Origin: Allantophomopsis cytisporea
Taxonomy: Eukaryota; Ascomycota; Leotiomycetes; Phacidiales; Phacidiaceae
Assembly: GCA_024752435.1 (NCBI GenBank)
Contig: CP103024.1
Span: 124,001-188,000, forward strand
Reading direction: 5' to 3'
DNA length: 64,000 nucleotides
Shown here: one piece after another, positions 21,161 through 31,946 of the stretch
Numbering within the stretch: position 1 is the stretch's first letter
How the letters are laid out: the number at the start of each line of letters is the position of its first letter
Notes under the pieces: model-generated
Database searches by the model: none
The model's input: only the letters and a program-made list of their open reading frames with translations
What the model was told of the DNA's origin: nothing
Translations under genes and position numbers: made by a program

Positions 21161-22234
21161 ATGCATTTCACTGCCCCTTTCATTGCGGCCGCAGCTCTCC
21201 TGAGCTCAGTTGCTGCTCACCCAGGCCACGACCACAGCGCCGAGATTGCTCAGCGCTCAGCATTCATGAAGAATTCCAAACGCGATCTCTCTCACTGTGC
21301 AGCCAAGATGAAGGCTCGCGGTATTGCGGCTCGCAACGTCCAACGCCGCTCAGCTACCATCAATCACGCTCGCGCCAGACGCTCTCTTGATGCTCGTGAC
21401 GAGGCAACCGTTTTGAACACCACTCATTTGTCAACTGTCAACTACACCCCAGATGATGATGAGTCCGCTGTCTTTTCCAGCAACAACTCCTGTGTCCTCA
21501 GTCCAGAGGTCACTCAGGGTCCATACTACGTCTCCGGCGAGTACTACAGATATAACAACACCGAAGAGGAACTTGGTGTCCCCATGATCTTGGACACCCA
21601 AGTCCTCGACATGGACACCTGCGAGCCAGTCGACTACGCCATGGTCGAGATCTGGAACTGCAACTCCACTGGAGTCTACTCCGGCATCGTCACCTCAGGC
21701 AATGGCGATAGCAGCGATACCACAAATATCAACACGACCTTCCTCCGCAGCATCCAGTCCACCGACGCCGACGGAGTCTCTCAGTTCGCCACCATCGTTC
21801 CAGGCCACTACACCTCTCGCACCAACCATATCCACGTTCTCGTCCACCTCAACGCCACCGTTCTCCCCAACTCCACTATCTCCGGAGGCACCGTTGCGCA
21901 CGTCGGCCAGGTCTTCTTTGACCAGGACCTCATCACCCAGGTTGAGGCCACTGCTCCATACAACACCAACACCCAGGACGTCACTCTCAACGAGGACGAC
22001 TCCGTCCTTGCTTCCGAGGCTGCTTCCTCCGATCCAGTGGTTCAGTACTCTCTTCTCGGCGATAGCATTGAGGATGGTATCTTCGCTTGGTTGGCTTTCG
22101 GTATTGATGTCAGCAACAACTTCACTATCACTCCTGCTGCTGAGTACTACGCTACTGGTGGTGTTGAGGATGACTCCTCTTCTTCTGGTGGTGGTGGTGG
22201 TGGTGGTGGTGGCAGCCCACCATCCAAGAACTAA
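21161..22234 (+). CDS. secreted intradiol ring-cleavage dioxygenase-like protein (357 aa)
   Basis: Single exon with a signal peptide (about 1-19, ending SSVAA). A basic pro-region of about 60 residues carries dibasic sites (SKR at 39-41, QRR at 61-63, ARR at 72-74) suited to Kex2-type cleavage. The dioxygenase core begins at CVLSPEVTQGPYYVSGEYYR (about 111-130), then VDYAMVEIWNCNSTGVYSG, and ends with PGHYTSRTNHIHVLVH (about 214-229). This keeps the Tyr and the H.H residues that bind non-heme Fe(III) in catechol and protocatechuate dioxygenases. Extracellular fungal members can open catechol-type aromatics, but the substrate here is unknown. The tail is Ser-rich with nine glycines from a (GGT)n tract and ends SPPSKN. 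Codon use is strongly C-ending, as in highly expressed genes. Confidence 0.87.
   Translation: MHFTAPFIAAAALLSSVAAHPGHDHSAEIAQRSAFMKNSKRDLSHCAAKMKARGIAARNVQRRSATINHARARRSLDARDEATVLNTTHLSTVNYTPDDDESAVFSSNNSCVLSPEVTQGPYYVSGEYYRYNNTEEELGVPMILDTQVLDMDTCEPVDYAMVEIWNCNSTGVYSGIVTSGNGDSSDTTNINTTFLRSIQSTDADGVSQFATIVPGHYTSRTNHIHVLVHLNATVLPNSTISGGTVAHVGQVFFDQDLITQVEATAPYNTNTQDVTLNEDDSVLASEAASSDPVVQYSLLGDSIEDGIFAWLAFGIDVSNNFTITPAAEYYATGGVEDDSSSSGGGGGGGGGSPPSKN
22184..22211 (+). repeat. (GGT)n tract inside the dioxygenase gene
   Basis: Eight GGT codons followed by GGC encode the poly-Gly run near the C-terminus of the dioxygenase. As a coding microsatellite it is expected to vary in length between strains. 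Confidence 0.85.
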
Positions 22235-23240
22235 GTTCTTCTCATCTTGTGAGCGATATAGCGTTTGATCATTCATTGTTTGCTTGATTGGAAAAGTGGG
22301 GGATATCCGGTCGTTACTTTTTGTGAGACATCCTTGTATATTAAAATGGATGTCTTCTGATATGGAAATACGAACTGCCTTATTGAAGTATGTAAATCGT
22401 GTGCTTTGATAATTGTACGAATCATGATGACTGTGACTCTTGTTGATATCCTGTTTATGTATTTTTACTTTTCCGTCAATATTGTCAATGTTGTCAATAC
22501 ACTACAAGGTGCTACCAGAAGTTATGTATTTCGTGACGCGGCCCTACTATCGAATCTTATGGTTGTCAACATATATGGGCAGTATACAGACATCATCTCC
22601 GTGTGAGTGTGTGAAAGTGAATCATTATCGTTTTCACTGATTGCAGGATGAGGCAGCACTGCACCGCTACATAGCATTAGAATAGCTACAGAGTAGAATT
22701 CTACTCCCTTTCTCCTCTAATCAATTCAGTACCCAGATCTGCTACACGCCTAACATCGTGACAATAAAAACTGATACACTCTGGCCTTGTCTACTAAGTT
22801 AATAAATCTGGGTAGCCAATGTGACGAAAAATTCACGATGACTTGCAATCTACTTGACGAGATAGTGGACAATATTGAGGTGTTTCCCAGTTGGGTAAGA
22901 CTTACAAATTTGAGAGCCAAAAGATGGACGTAGAAACCACGAGATTTGGTCTTTAAACGAAAAATTTGACGTAGAAGTGGGAAGGAGATGCGTTTAAATG
23001 AATAATTATATAATTTTGGTATGTAGGTAAAGCTCAAATCAGTTTCTGGGCATATTTAGTTCACTAGGAGCGACACTTGCTCAGTCGTTAGAACCCATTC
23101 ATTCTTTAAGATTAGCCCCTTCATTGAGCCTTACTCGTTTCTTCAAGGCCTTTAAATCGAAGATCACTTCACTAAATTCGTTCTCTATCATTTCCACTCT
23201 ATTCATCTCGTTCATGCGCAAATAATCCTTACCTTCCAAC
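22235..23240. other. intergenic, nothing seen
   Basis: Convergent 3' regions of the dioxygenase and homocysteine methyltransferase genes. AT-rich, short frames only. Confidence 0.55.
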
Positions 23241-24191
23241 TCACTCAACCCTCAAAGCTTTCTCAGCAATAACTCTAATATGCTCTTCATCCGTCCCACA
23301 ACACCCTCCAAGGACACGCAACTGAGGCAAAATACCTCTTAACTCACGATAATACTCTCCGAGTGCCTCAGGATCTCCCCGGTCCAGAGCCTCACTTTCA
23401 TCCAGCTCCTCATGGCTCTTAACACTGGCATTAGCCCTTACGCTCCCTATCCTTTGCGTGATGCACTTATTTGTCCCCTTCAAAACGCTCAAAAAGTGTA
23501 CCGGATGCGCACAATTGATCCCAAAGTACGCCACATACCCCTCAGTCATCATATCAACCCTACAAATTGCCTCTACAAGCCCCACTCCCCCAAGAAGCGC
23601 CCCGTCCGTCTCCACACAGAACGAAACACAAACGGCTACACCAGCTTCCATAGCCAGTTGGGTAACGGCCACCGCCTCCGCTACACTACCCGTCGTCGCG
23701 AGACAGAGCATATCGACACCCGCGTCCACCAGCGCCGCGACTTGCGCTTCAAATCCCGCGCGCGCTTCCGGGATGGTTATGGATGCCGCCTTGTAGGCAT
23801 CAGTCAGCGGGCCTAGGTTCCCGCTGATGACGATGGGTGTAGAGGGGCTCTCATGCTGGGCGCGCAGATCCTGGAGGAATGAGACTGCTGATACGTTGAT
23901 GGACGATACCGCTGATGCTGGATAGCCTAGGGATATCACCCAGGGTGTGGAGGCGCGCCAGGTGGGTGTTTCTAGCACTATACCTGTGCTGTGTGCTTTT
24001 GCGATGCCGATGCAGGATGTGTAGGCTTCTGTGAGGGCTGCGAGGCCTGTGGGGGTTGTGAGGAGGGGGAAAGCAGCGAAAGAGGGGAGAGTTTGCGAGT
24101 GCGTGAAGATGAGGGTTGTTTCTAGGCCGGCTTCTGTTAGGTAGGGTGTTGGAGAGGTGAGTTGTGGCAGGTGGGTATATTTTGGAGGCAT
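23241..24191 (-). CDS. homocysteine S-methyltransferase (316 aa)
   Basis: Single exon from ATG at 24191. The TIM-barrel of the S-methyltransferase family is recognisable. LTEAGLETTLIF stands at the N-terminus, where the family has DGG.ET. VISGNLGPLTDAYKA lies mid-protein and GINCAHPVHFL at about 225-235 supplies the first zinc Cys. LGGCCGTDEEHIR at about 294-306 supplies the two further zinc-binding Cys. The enzyme makes methionine from homocysteine using S-methylmethionine or AdoMet (yeast Mht1/Sam4 type). The usual length is about 320-340 residues, so the protein looks complete. The gene is richer in GC than its flanks. Confidence 0.9.
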   Translation of the reverse strand: MPPKYTHLPQLTSPTPYLTEAGLETTLIFTHSQTLPSFAAFPLLTTPTGLAALTEAYTSCIGIAKAHSTGIVLETPTWRASTPWVISLGYPASAVSSINVSAVSFLQDLRAQHESPSTPIVISGNLGPLTDAYKAASITIPEARAGFEAQVAALVDAGVDMLCLATTGSVAEAVAVTQLAMEAGVAVCVSFCVETDGALLGGVGLVEAICRVDMMTEGYVAYFGINCAHPVHFLSVLKGTNKCITQRIGSVRANASVKSHEELDESEALDRGDPEALGEYYRELRGILPQLRVLGGCCGTDEEHIRVIAEKALRVE

Positions 24192-26377
24192 CTCGGGTGG
24201 AATCTGAGGATCTGGATATAGATCAATATTTCGGTTTGCGTGGTGCGTCGAATTCTCTTATTTGGATTCTGCGTTTGTGTGGAGTTCGTGATTTACTGTG
24301 TCGTTGTTGATAAGAGGAACTTAACTAAGAAGATTGTATGAAGGTGAAATGCTATGGCAATACTTCAACCAGAGCGCCTCTTCATAATGTCTTGAGTAGA
24401 TCTATGAATGCTTGATATTTCAAATAACAGATGACATGAAATCAACTCAAGAAACGATTGTCTTCGAAAATACATTGAAGGTATCAATCACGTGCACAAA
24501 TGAAGCAGATCAGTTGTCGGATTATAATTATTGAGTTAGCAATGCAAGATACTTTGGTGTAGGTTTGCTCTCCTCTATCCACGCAATGCACCAAGATCCA
24601 TTCTCTTCAACGCCCAGTAGTCGTTCCGAAGCTTGTTTGAGCCGCGACAGCGTGAGTTGCTTCTACACAATATACTCGCACTCACAAGGACCTGCTTCAT
24701 TCCCTGCTTAGGGAACATCCATTATATCTTGAGCAGTCACTTCTTGAAGTAGCCTCAATACCACTTGGACAGCAGTTGGTTCTTTTGGAGACTTCTTCTT
24801 CTTCTTCACTCAGAAGGAGCGGGGTTTCAGGGAATTTAAAGTGTTCAAGGACGTTTACTTGTCCCAGTGGCCGTTTTATTTTGTGAGGCTCCAAATTATG
24901 TGGCTGTTCCTTTTGCAGATGTTCGACGGCTCGGCAGAACTTTCCCAGAAAGTATCATCCACTTGCCTGAGGCTTCGCATTGAACATTCAATTTGCACAT
25001 TCATGCAATTTGTGACACCTCGACAAAATGGTGGTGATTGTTCAAGAATGCGAGGAAGGATTTTGACAGTTCATCGGGTCCATTCGCTAAGATCTCCAAC
25101 ATCAAGCTAGTCAGGCTGCATCTCTTTGCTCAGTATGGGTTATAGACAATTTCAAGAGTTTTTCTTAGGAGACAAGAGGAGAAGTTCAGCTGGATCTACA
25201 AGTACATGCAGTGAATGTCAGCTATTAACGTCAGCTGTGCTGTGCTGTGCTGTGCTGTTGGCAAACGAATAGCTGAGAGAAGGACGAAATACTTGACTCG
25301 TATGATTTTCCAAGAACACTGTTTTATTTACAACTCGTATTCTTACTGCCAATATAGAATAGCATCACACGAACTCACGGCTCTGTTTTCAGACTTTGAA
25401 TGTCAATCTTGCTTCTTCCATTTGACTCCTGAGGCTTTCGCATAAGGTTTTCATCTCAACTTGCACGTTTGTCCCTGACGATCTTTGCCCTCCTGAGTTG
25501 TTGTCTTCATTCTTGGCAAGCCCCTTCCACGTATTTTCCGCATGTTCCCATGCATAAGTGACGGGATTGGACGTTCCATCCCGCCGCCGGCTACGCCACT
25601 GCACCCAAAGTCGTATAGTGAAAAGCCACACAGCTCTGCCCTGGCACCGTCTTCCGCCAAGTTTGCACGATACGTCCGAAGATGATTTTCTTCCACCGTC
25701 ATTGCTGACATCAAGAACTAGAATCGAAGGGAAAAGAATACAATACAATCATCGCACCGGCATGATCGGCATCATCGACGCTGTAGGTGATATCGATATC
25801 TCTTCATCCAATACTCCTCAGCCTTACTGACACTCGCATATCTAGATTGAGTGATCGCCCCCTTAATACCCTTTTGAGTATACTTATATTTAACCTCATC
25901 TCCTTAAATATATACGGTCAGAGACAACTCATCTCATCTCGTTCATCCTGTCTGTGGTCGAATGTCCAGGAATACGAGCAGAGAAGAGATCAGATCTCCA
26001 CTATTCCCCCAGAACCGGTGAGCCTATTCTTAGCCAGAACCCTGCATCAATCCCTCCTATTCGTCAATGACCCACCTGAATGGGACACAAGCCATCCAAT
26101 AAGTCTCATTGTTCGTGACGACGGGTCCACCTTTTCTGGCGGAGCAAGTAGGGGTGCGCCCGATCCGAACGATCTTTAGCATAGAAGCGTCTGTGCTGTG
26201 TGATCATCAACTTGCCTTAAGTATTTGCTCGATTTCCATGTTTCCTAAGTTCTTGTTTCTACACTATCTCCAACTTTCAACAACGATCTTTCTCATCAAT
26301 CAGTGTATATACACATCACGTTCTTTGAACATCACAATCTTTATAATTTCCATATCTATAATTTTCCAAATCTCAAA
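24192..26377. other. intergenic, no supported gene
   Basis: About 2.2 kb between divergent genes. It contains a short (GCTGT)5 run (about 25234-25258) and a CTTCTTCTTCTTC stretch near 24793. A minus-strand open frame around 24697-24894 has protein-like composition (Glu-rich) but no ATG and no partner exon. The promoter of the GH17 gene lies at the right end. Confidence 0.5.
25234..25258 (+). repeat. (GCTGT)n short tandem repeat
   Basis: Five copies of a 5-bp unit in intergenic DNA. Confidence 0.85.
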
Positions 26378-27362
26378 ATGAAGGCAGCATTCTCCGCTTT
26401 GGCTTTCGCCGCCGCCGTTTCTTCCGCCGATGCATACTGGAAGGGTTTCAACCTTGTGGCTACCTTGCCAGATGGCTCCTGTAAGAGTCAGTCCGACTGG
26501 GCCAAGGACTTCGAGACCATGAAGGCTCTCCCAGGCTACTTCACCTCTGCTCGTGTTTACGCTTCCTCCGACTGTAACACTCTCGCCAACGCTGTTCCAG
26601 CTGCCATTGCCGCTGGCACTCAGATCCTCGCTTCCGTCTGGACCGAGGATGCCGACCACTACTCCGCTGAGAAGGCTGCTCTCCTTTCCGCTGTTCAGCA
26701 ATACGGTGTCGACTGGATGGTTGCTGTTACCGTCGGATCTGAGGATCTTTACAGAGGAGACACCACTGCCTCTGCCCTCGCACAACAGATCTACGATGTC
26801 CGTGGAATGCTTTCCACCGTTGAGGGTGGATCTGCTATCCAGGTCGGTCACGTAGACACCGTAAGTCACTCACAACTCACATCCTCTTGAATTGAAGCTA
26901 ATTTGGATCAGTGGACTGAGTGGGTTGCCGATAACGATGAGGTTATCCAGGCCTGTGACTTCATTGCCACCGATGGTTACCCATACTTCCAGAACACCCA
27001 ATCTAACAGCATCGATGATGCTGCTGCTCTCTTCTGGGATTCCATGGATCAGGTCCGCAGCAGAGTCAACAGTGTCCACCCTGATGGTAAGTCATCAATC
27101 TGACCCAAATGTCATTTAACCACATCTAACAATTTTTCTAGCTTGGGTTTGGATTTCCGAGACCGGATGGCCAACTTCTGGCGACCAGGAGAACGAGGCT
27201 GTCGCCTCCACCGACAACGCTGCTCAGTACTGGTCTACCGTCGCTTGCCAGGCTTTCGAGGAGGCCCACACCTTCTGGTACGTCCTCCAGGATTACGATG
27301 CCACTCCAAACTTCGGTGTCTTGGACAACAACTACAACACCAAGTACTCTCTCTCCTGTTAA
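26378..27362 (+). CDS. secreted GH17 glucan endo-1,3-beta-glucosidase (292 aa, 2 introns)
   Basis: Exons 26378..26860, 26912..27086 and 27142..27362. Both introns (51 and 55 bp) have GTAAGT donors. A signal peptide spans about 1-19. The barrel carries the general acid in VAVTVGSEDLYRG (Glu about 122) and the nucleophile in WVWISETGWPTSG (Glu about 226). The chain ends NYNTKYSLSC with a terminal Cys and has no GPI signal. This is the compact Bgl2/Scw type of fungal GH17, which cleaves or transfers wall beta-1,3-glucan. Codon use is strongly biased to C/T-ending forms, suggesting high expression. No chitin- or Ser-rich extension is present. Confidence 0.92.
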
Positions 27363-28501
27363 ATGGTGGATGGTTAATCTTTGGGTCGGGCGGTGCATTG
27401 GGCGGTTACGGAAAATATAGAAAGGCATAACCGCTACAAACGCGTGGCCGAAATAATCTTATTCATAATGTAAATATTTATATAACCATTTTGCCTTTCA
27501 ATAAGTCTATGGCTTGTATTCGGGGATTGATCTGCAGTCTTCGGGTACATTCGATACACGGGAACAATTTATCCTGCTCGCTGGTATCTTTTATAGGCCA
27601 TTTCAAAATGACAGGATAATCCTTTATAAGTCAGCAGCCCTGGATCGTTCTACGACTCTCACTAACTCCGTAACGCATAACATCTGTATGATTACGCTTA
27701 TCACAGACTATCTCGAGAGAAGTTGGGATATCCCACTTCGGAGATCCCATCTCCTCTGTGATAACTATCTTCTAATATAGCCTAAGGCCTCGCCTTCTGC
27801 TCGAGTGATACCTTCTCTGTCAGCACAGGTTCTTCGAATACTAAGTCTAGTATCGTCTAACAGGTGAAAAAGCTTATCAAGAACTAACGACTCTTCTTGT
27901 ACATGGAAGTAGTTAGTTTTATATTTCTCATTGACCTGATACTCTCATATAACAGTATGATTCTCGATGACCTTATCGCTACTAGGCTTTAAACACATGT
28001 ACACTTGATAACCATGCAAATTTTAATAATCACACAGCATGTTATATTCATATAGCTCTTATAAACGTAATGTATGACTCTCCAAAACTTTAGGAAGATC
28101 TGGTAAGGCTGTATTGATATTTGCTTTCCAACAATCTCATAGGCGTGTCATTGACAACTTTGGTCTGCCTAAGACTTTTTGAATCAAGGGAATTCTCTAC
28201 ACGCTTCATTATGATTTGAATGTACTTAATATATTCTGCAAATACTCGTTTCTAAAGTTACTTGGTATAGTAAGGCGGAGACTGACAGCAAACCCTTCGC
28301 AGTCTCAATTATGCAAGGCTGGTCCGTGACAGAGTGACAGAGGTTGGTTTCGACCTGGATCATGGAGCATCGCTGTACTACCTCGGACTTTCATTGGATT
28401 TCACATTGTGTCAGTATGATGGCCAGCGTCCATCGTGAGAGGATCTTCTCTAAGTAGGTTCCAAATGGCCTCAAATACCATAGTTTTTAACTGATACCTG
28501 A
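27363..28501. other. intergenic, contains a small hairpin-forming repeat
   Basis: AT-rich DNA between the GH17 gene and the NLR pseudogene. An imperfect inverted repeat at 27699-27763 has arms TATCACAGA / TCTGTGATA around the 12-bp palindrome TGGGATATCCCA. No gene or RNA family is recognised. Confidence 0.5.
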
Positions 28502-31500
28502 ATGCATAGTCCTGGTCCCCTGACGGCGGCTGTGCACGAATTCGAAACAACCTTGACGCCGACACAGAGATTTGATCTTCACCGAGAATCTCAGAGCAAC
28601 GGATACGATGCAAATGCGATCATCGCGTTCACGGCTAAGATCGATGCTGAAAATGCAAGTCGCAGAGGTCAATGTTTATCACCACGGTTGTTCAAAGTTC
28701 TACAAGTAGTCCACGACTTCTCTTATATCGTCGACACCTTTGTGTCTGCTCATCCAGAGTTAGCTGTCTTGGTATTGGGATCTTTAAAATTCACAATCCT
28801 CATTGTGAACAGCACACTATCATATATTGTGAAGCTATCGGAATGTTTCATGAGAATCGGGGCAAAGTGCCCAATATCCTCTGAATATCGTCTCTGATAT
28901 AGAAACTCACAACTATTGAAGAGGGCACTGCTCACATTTTATGCTTCTATCGTCAGATTTTGCACCAAGGCTATCGATGTCATCCATCAGCCTGTCGGAT
29001 GGACTTATATGAAGGCGATGCGGACATCTTTCGAAAGAGATTTTGGCCCATACGAAGACGCAATAAAAGAGCAAAGTGATAACGTAAAAGAACAGATACG
29101 ACTTGCTGCATATCAAGCCGCAGCCGCAGATCAAGCTCTACAGAAACTGAGCGTAGCAGGTTGTCTTGGTTTCGGAAAGTAGTCTATAAAAGCAATGATG
29201 AGACTCGAGAATGGAGATGGCAAGCGAAGAGCGAGAAGCAAGTTGGTATAAAGTATCTAGCTGAAGGCCATATTTTCTGAGATTTTCTACAGAGGCCCAG
29301 AGAGAGAAGCTATTCGACAAGCTTTCAGACCATGACGCTCTATCTACGTTAAAACGACTTTGAAGGAAACGGTATACTACTTTTTGGCTATGCCAGAGCG
29401 AGCAGTTTTAAAAGTGGCACGATGAGACACAGTCTTCGACCCTGTGGCTCTCAGGAATTTGTAAGCCCAGTCCTCTTTGTAATGTCTCTAACCGATCTTC
29501 TAACACTCAAACAGTGATTCAGGAAAATCTGTTGCGACAGAAGTGACTTGGTTCTCTTACCCAATCAAACCCAAGCATTTAACAAATTTCCAGGACTGCA
29601 GTGATTGATAATCTCCTTCCGCAACGTAAAAGCGACGAGCAGATTGCCTGCTTTTTCTGCGAGTATAACACCGAAAGAACCCTTACAGCTCGCACTACCC
29701 TTGGTTGTTTAATCCGACAGTGTTTATTGAAGAAGAATTCTGAAATGGTGGAGCAAGAACTCCAGTCGCTTACCAGTTAATAATTCAATTGAAGTTGAGG
29801 ATTTGGAGCCATTACTTTACGCAAGAGCAAAGAGCTATAGTAAACTAACGTTGATCATTGACGGACTGGATGAATGTCAAGAGGCTGAGAGGAGTCTACT
29901 GATCAAAACATTGTATCGATGCACGAATTCGTAGGATTTGACGATCAAACTTTTCCTGTCCACCCGAGATGGGATGGCGGTGGAAATTGAGAAGCTCTTC
30001 GGTGTCTCCCAGGGTGTTTGGCTTACAACCACTTGTGAAGAAACATACGTAAATATTGAAACTTACGTCAAAGGGGTGCTTAAGGAGAGGCACCAGAAAG
30101 GATATCTCGTTGTAGGGGATGAGGATCCCATCAGTGAAATTGAGAACGCATTAATTGGAAAATCCGGACGTATGTGAGTGGAATTACGTCAAGCAAAATT
30201 CATATCATCTCTGACAATGCTAGGTTTCTTTGGGTAACCTTCCAACTGGACGATCTCTGCGGTCAGAAATGCGATGCAGATATACGATCTACTATCTTAG
30301 CATTACCGATGGATCTCCCTGACACGTACGAGCGTAGGTTGACTCGTATAATCAAAGCTGGAAATGAAGCACTTGCGAATAAGGTTTTGCGCTGGGTTGT
30401 AGTCACATAACGACCATTGTCCTTAGACGGCTGCGAGAGGCTATTTCGATCAAGCCTGCAGATGAGTATCTCCATCGCGATCGAATGATAAACGATATTT
30501 CTAAGCTCCGACAGTGGTGTCGAGACCTGATAGTGCTGGACGAGGAAGAGGATACCGTCGAATTTCCCCACCAAAGCGTGAAAGACTTCCTGCTATCTGA
30601 GAAACTTCACAACTCCGACACTAAAATATTCCACTTTCAGATGTCCGAAGCCAATCTTCCAGCAGGTAAATTATGCGTGAGTTACCTTACCCTGAATGAC
30701 TTCGATCGTCAGCTTGTACAAAGCTCATCCCAAAATCTGGACATCAAGCCCAAAGACATCATCACAAGAGTTATCAGAGGATCCTCCAGTGGCTCAAGAA
30801 TTGGGAAATCTCTTGCAAGACTGATCGCTGAAAAACATAGAAGGGGTGTTGATTTCGATCCGCAATCTAAGATCTACTCGGGTAAGAGGGGGTCTATGCA
30901 AGCAGAAAAGGAATACTTCTTCCTTGAATATGCTCGAGATTACTGATTATCACATTGCCAAGCGCTGCAAACCAATGACGCAGTGCTATGGCGTCGCTGG
31001 ATGCGTTTGCTGACACAAAACCATTCATTCGTGAATGTTCCTTGGACTCCACAGCTAAGAACGCCATTACACTCAGAAGAATTCGAAGATGAAGATGTGG
31101 GTCTCAGTCATTATATAACACTGAACGATCATGCTGCTTTGATGGAAGCTTACTATTTCCTAAAACATGAACTTAAAGGGTGTTTTCGCGCGCCAGGAGT
31201 CCTCCATATATGGGCATATCGACGCCAGATTGGCCAACAAGGACTTGCATGTCATCTTGATGTTAAATGCAGCAAACAGGTTTCATCCGTTGCAAATGAT
31301 CCGACTCTGCGAAATGCATTGGAACCCTGCCATACGTGACCTTGCACCTCGTTTGGCTAAATAGCTGTCAGAGATACCCGCACAGGATTTTCCGAAGACT
31401 GGAGAAGGAACAGTGGATCATAAAGAATTGTTATATGTTCTACAAAAACTTCGGCATTTACCACTACCAAAGATGCATCATTCTTTGATCCCTAAGATCG

Positions 31501-31937
31501 AAGAAACTGAAGACAGAAGATTGGTAGATCTTGAAATCTTTATGATTGAGAGTGTTGAAGGAGCAAGATTTTCAAATATATTCAGGAAGCTCATTGGCCT
31601 TAACGCATTTGAGTATCGATCATCAGTAGAAAAGTTCAAGATCTGTTCTAAGACTAAATCAGATATTTACTTGCGAGTGTTCATAATACGGTAACGCCTC
31701 ATTAGGGATCAACCAATATGAGAACATTTAACATTGAGCACCACATTGCGGACTGTAAGTGAAGTCTGGAAACTGCCTGCATTCCTTGGTGTTATTCCAA
31801 CTGCAGATCAGACAATTCGGAGTCTCCAGATGATCTGCAAACTCCCAAATCACCTAATCAGCAGATTGAATGGTAATATCTACAAACACAAACGACTTTC
31901 ACTGGATTTGCCCAATCATGTCAATACAAAGGCTTGA
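28502..31937 (+). pseudogene. NLR-like gene relic (DUF7708-NACHT), disrupted
   Basis: Protein-like segments follow one another on the plus strand in different frames, in the order of a fungal NLR. A DUF7708-like N-terminus comes first (VDTFVSAHPELAVLVLGSLK, KLSECFMRIGA, about 28.5-28.9 kb) and a helical linker next (29.0-29.2 kb). A broken Walker A (SGKSV, about 29.52 kb) precedes the Walker B IIDGLDECQ (about 29.85 kb). The NACHT core follows, with LFLSTRDG and FLWVTFQLDDLC, then a winged-helix-like part (30.5 kb) and a degenerate C-terminal region. Defects seen: an in-frame TAG at 29932-29934, an in-frame TAA at 30408-30410, a frameshift near 30430 and frame changes at 28.9 and 29.5 kb. One ancestral intron (GTGAGT...GCTAG, about 30.17-30.22 kb) is still intact. 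Such genes act in heterokaryon incompatibility or defence when intact. The right boundary is uncertain. Confidence 0.75.
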
Positions 31938-31946
31938 ATTCCTTTA

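Noticed and set aside
21695..22276. Long frames overlapping the dioxygenase gene on both strands
   Set aside because: Shadow frames caused by strong third-position bias of the real gene; they include poly-Thr/Val readings of the GGT repeat.
24697..24930. Minus-strand Glu-rich open stretch (LGQVNVLEHFKFPETPLLL)
   Set aside because: Looks protein-like, but there is no ATG, it is bounded by stops on both sides and no splice partner was found; it may be a relic.
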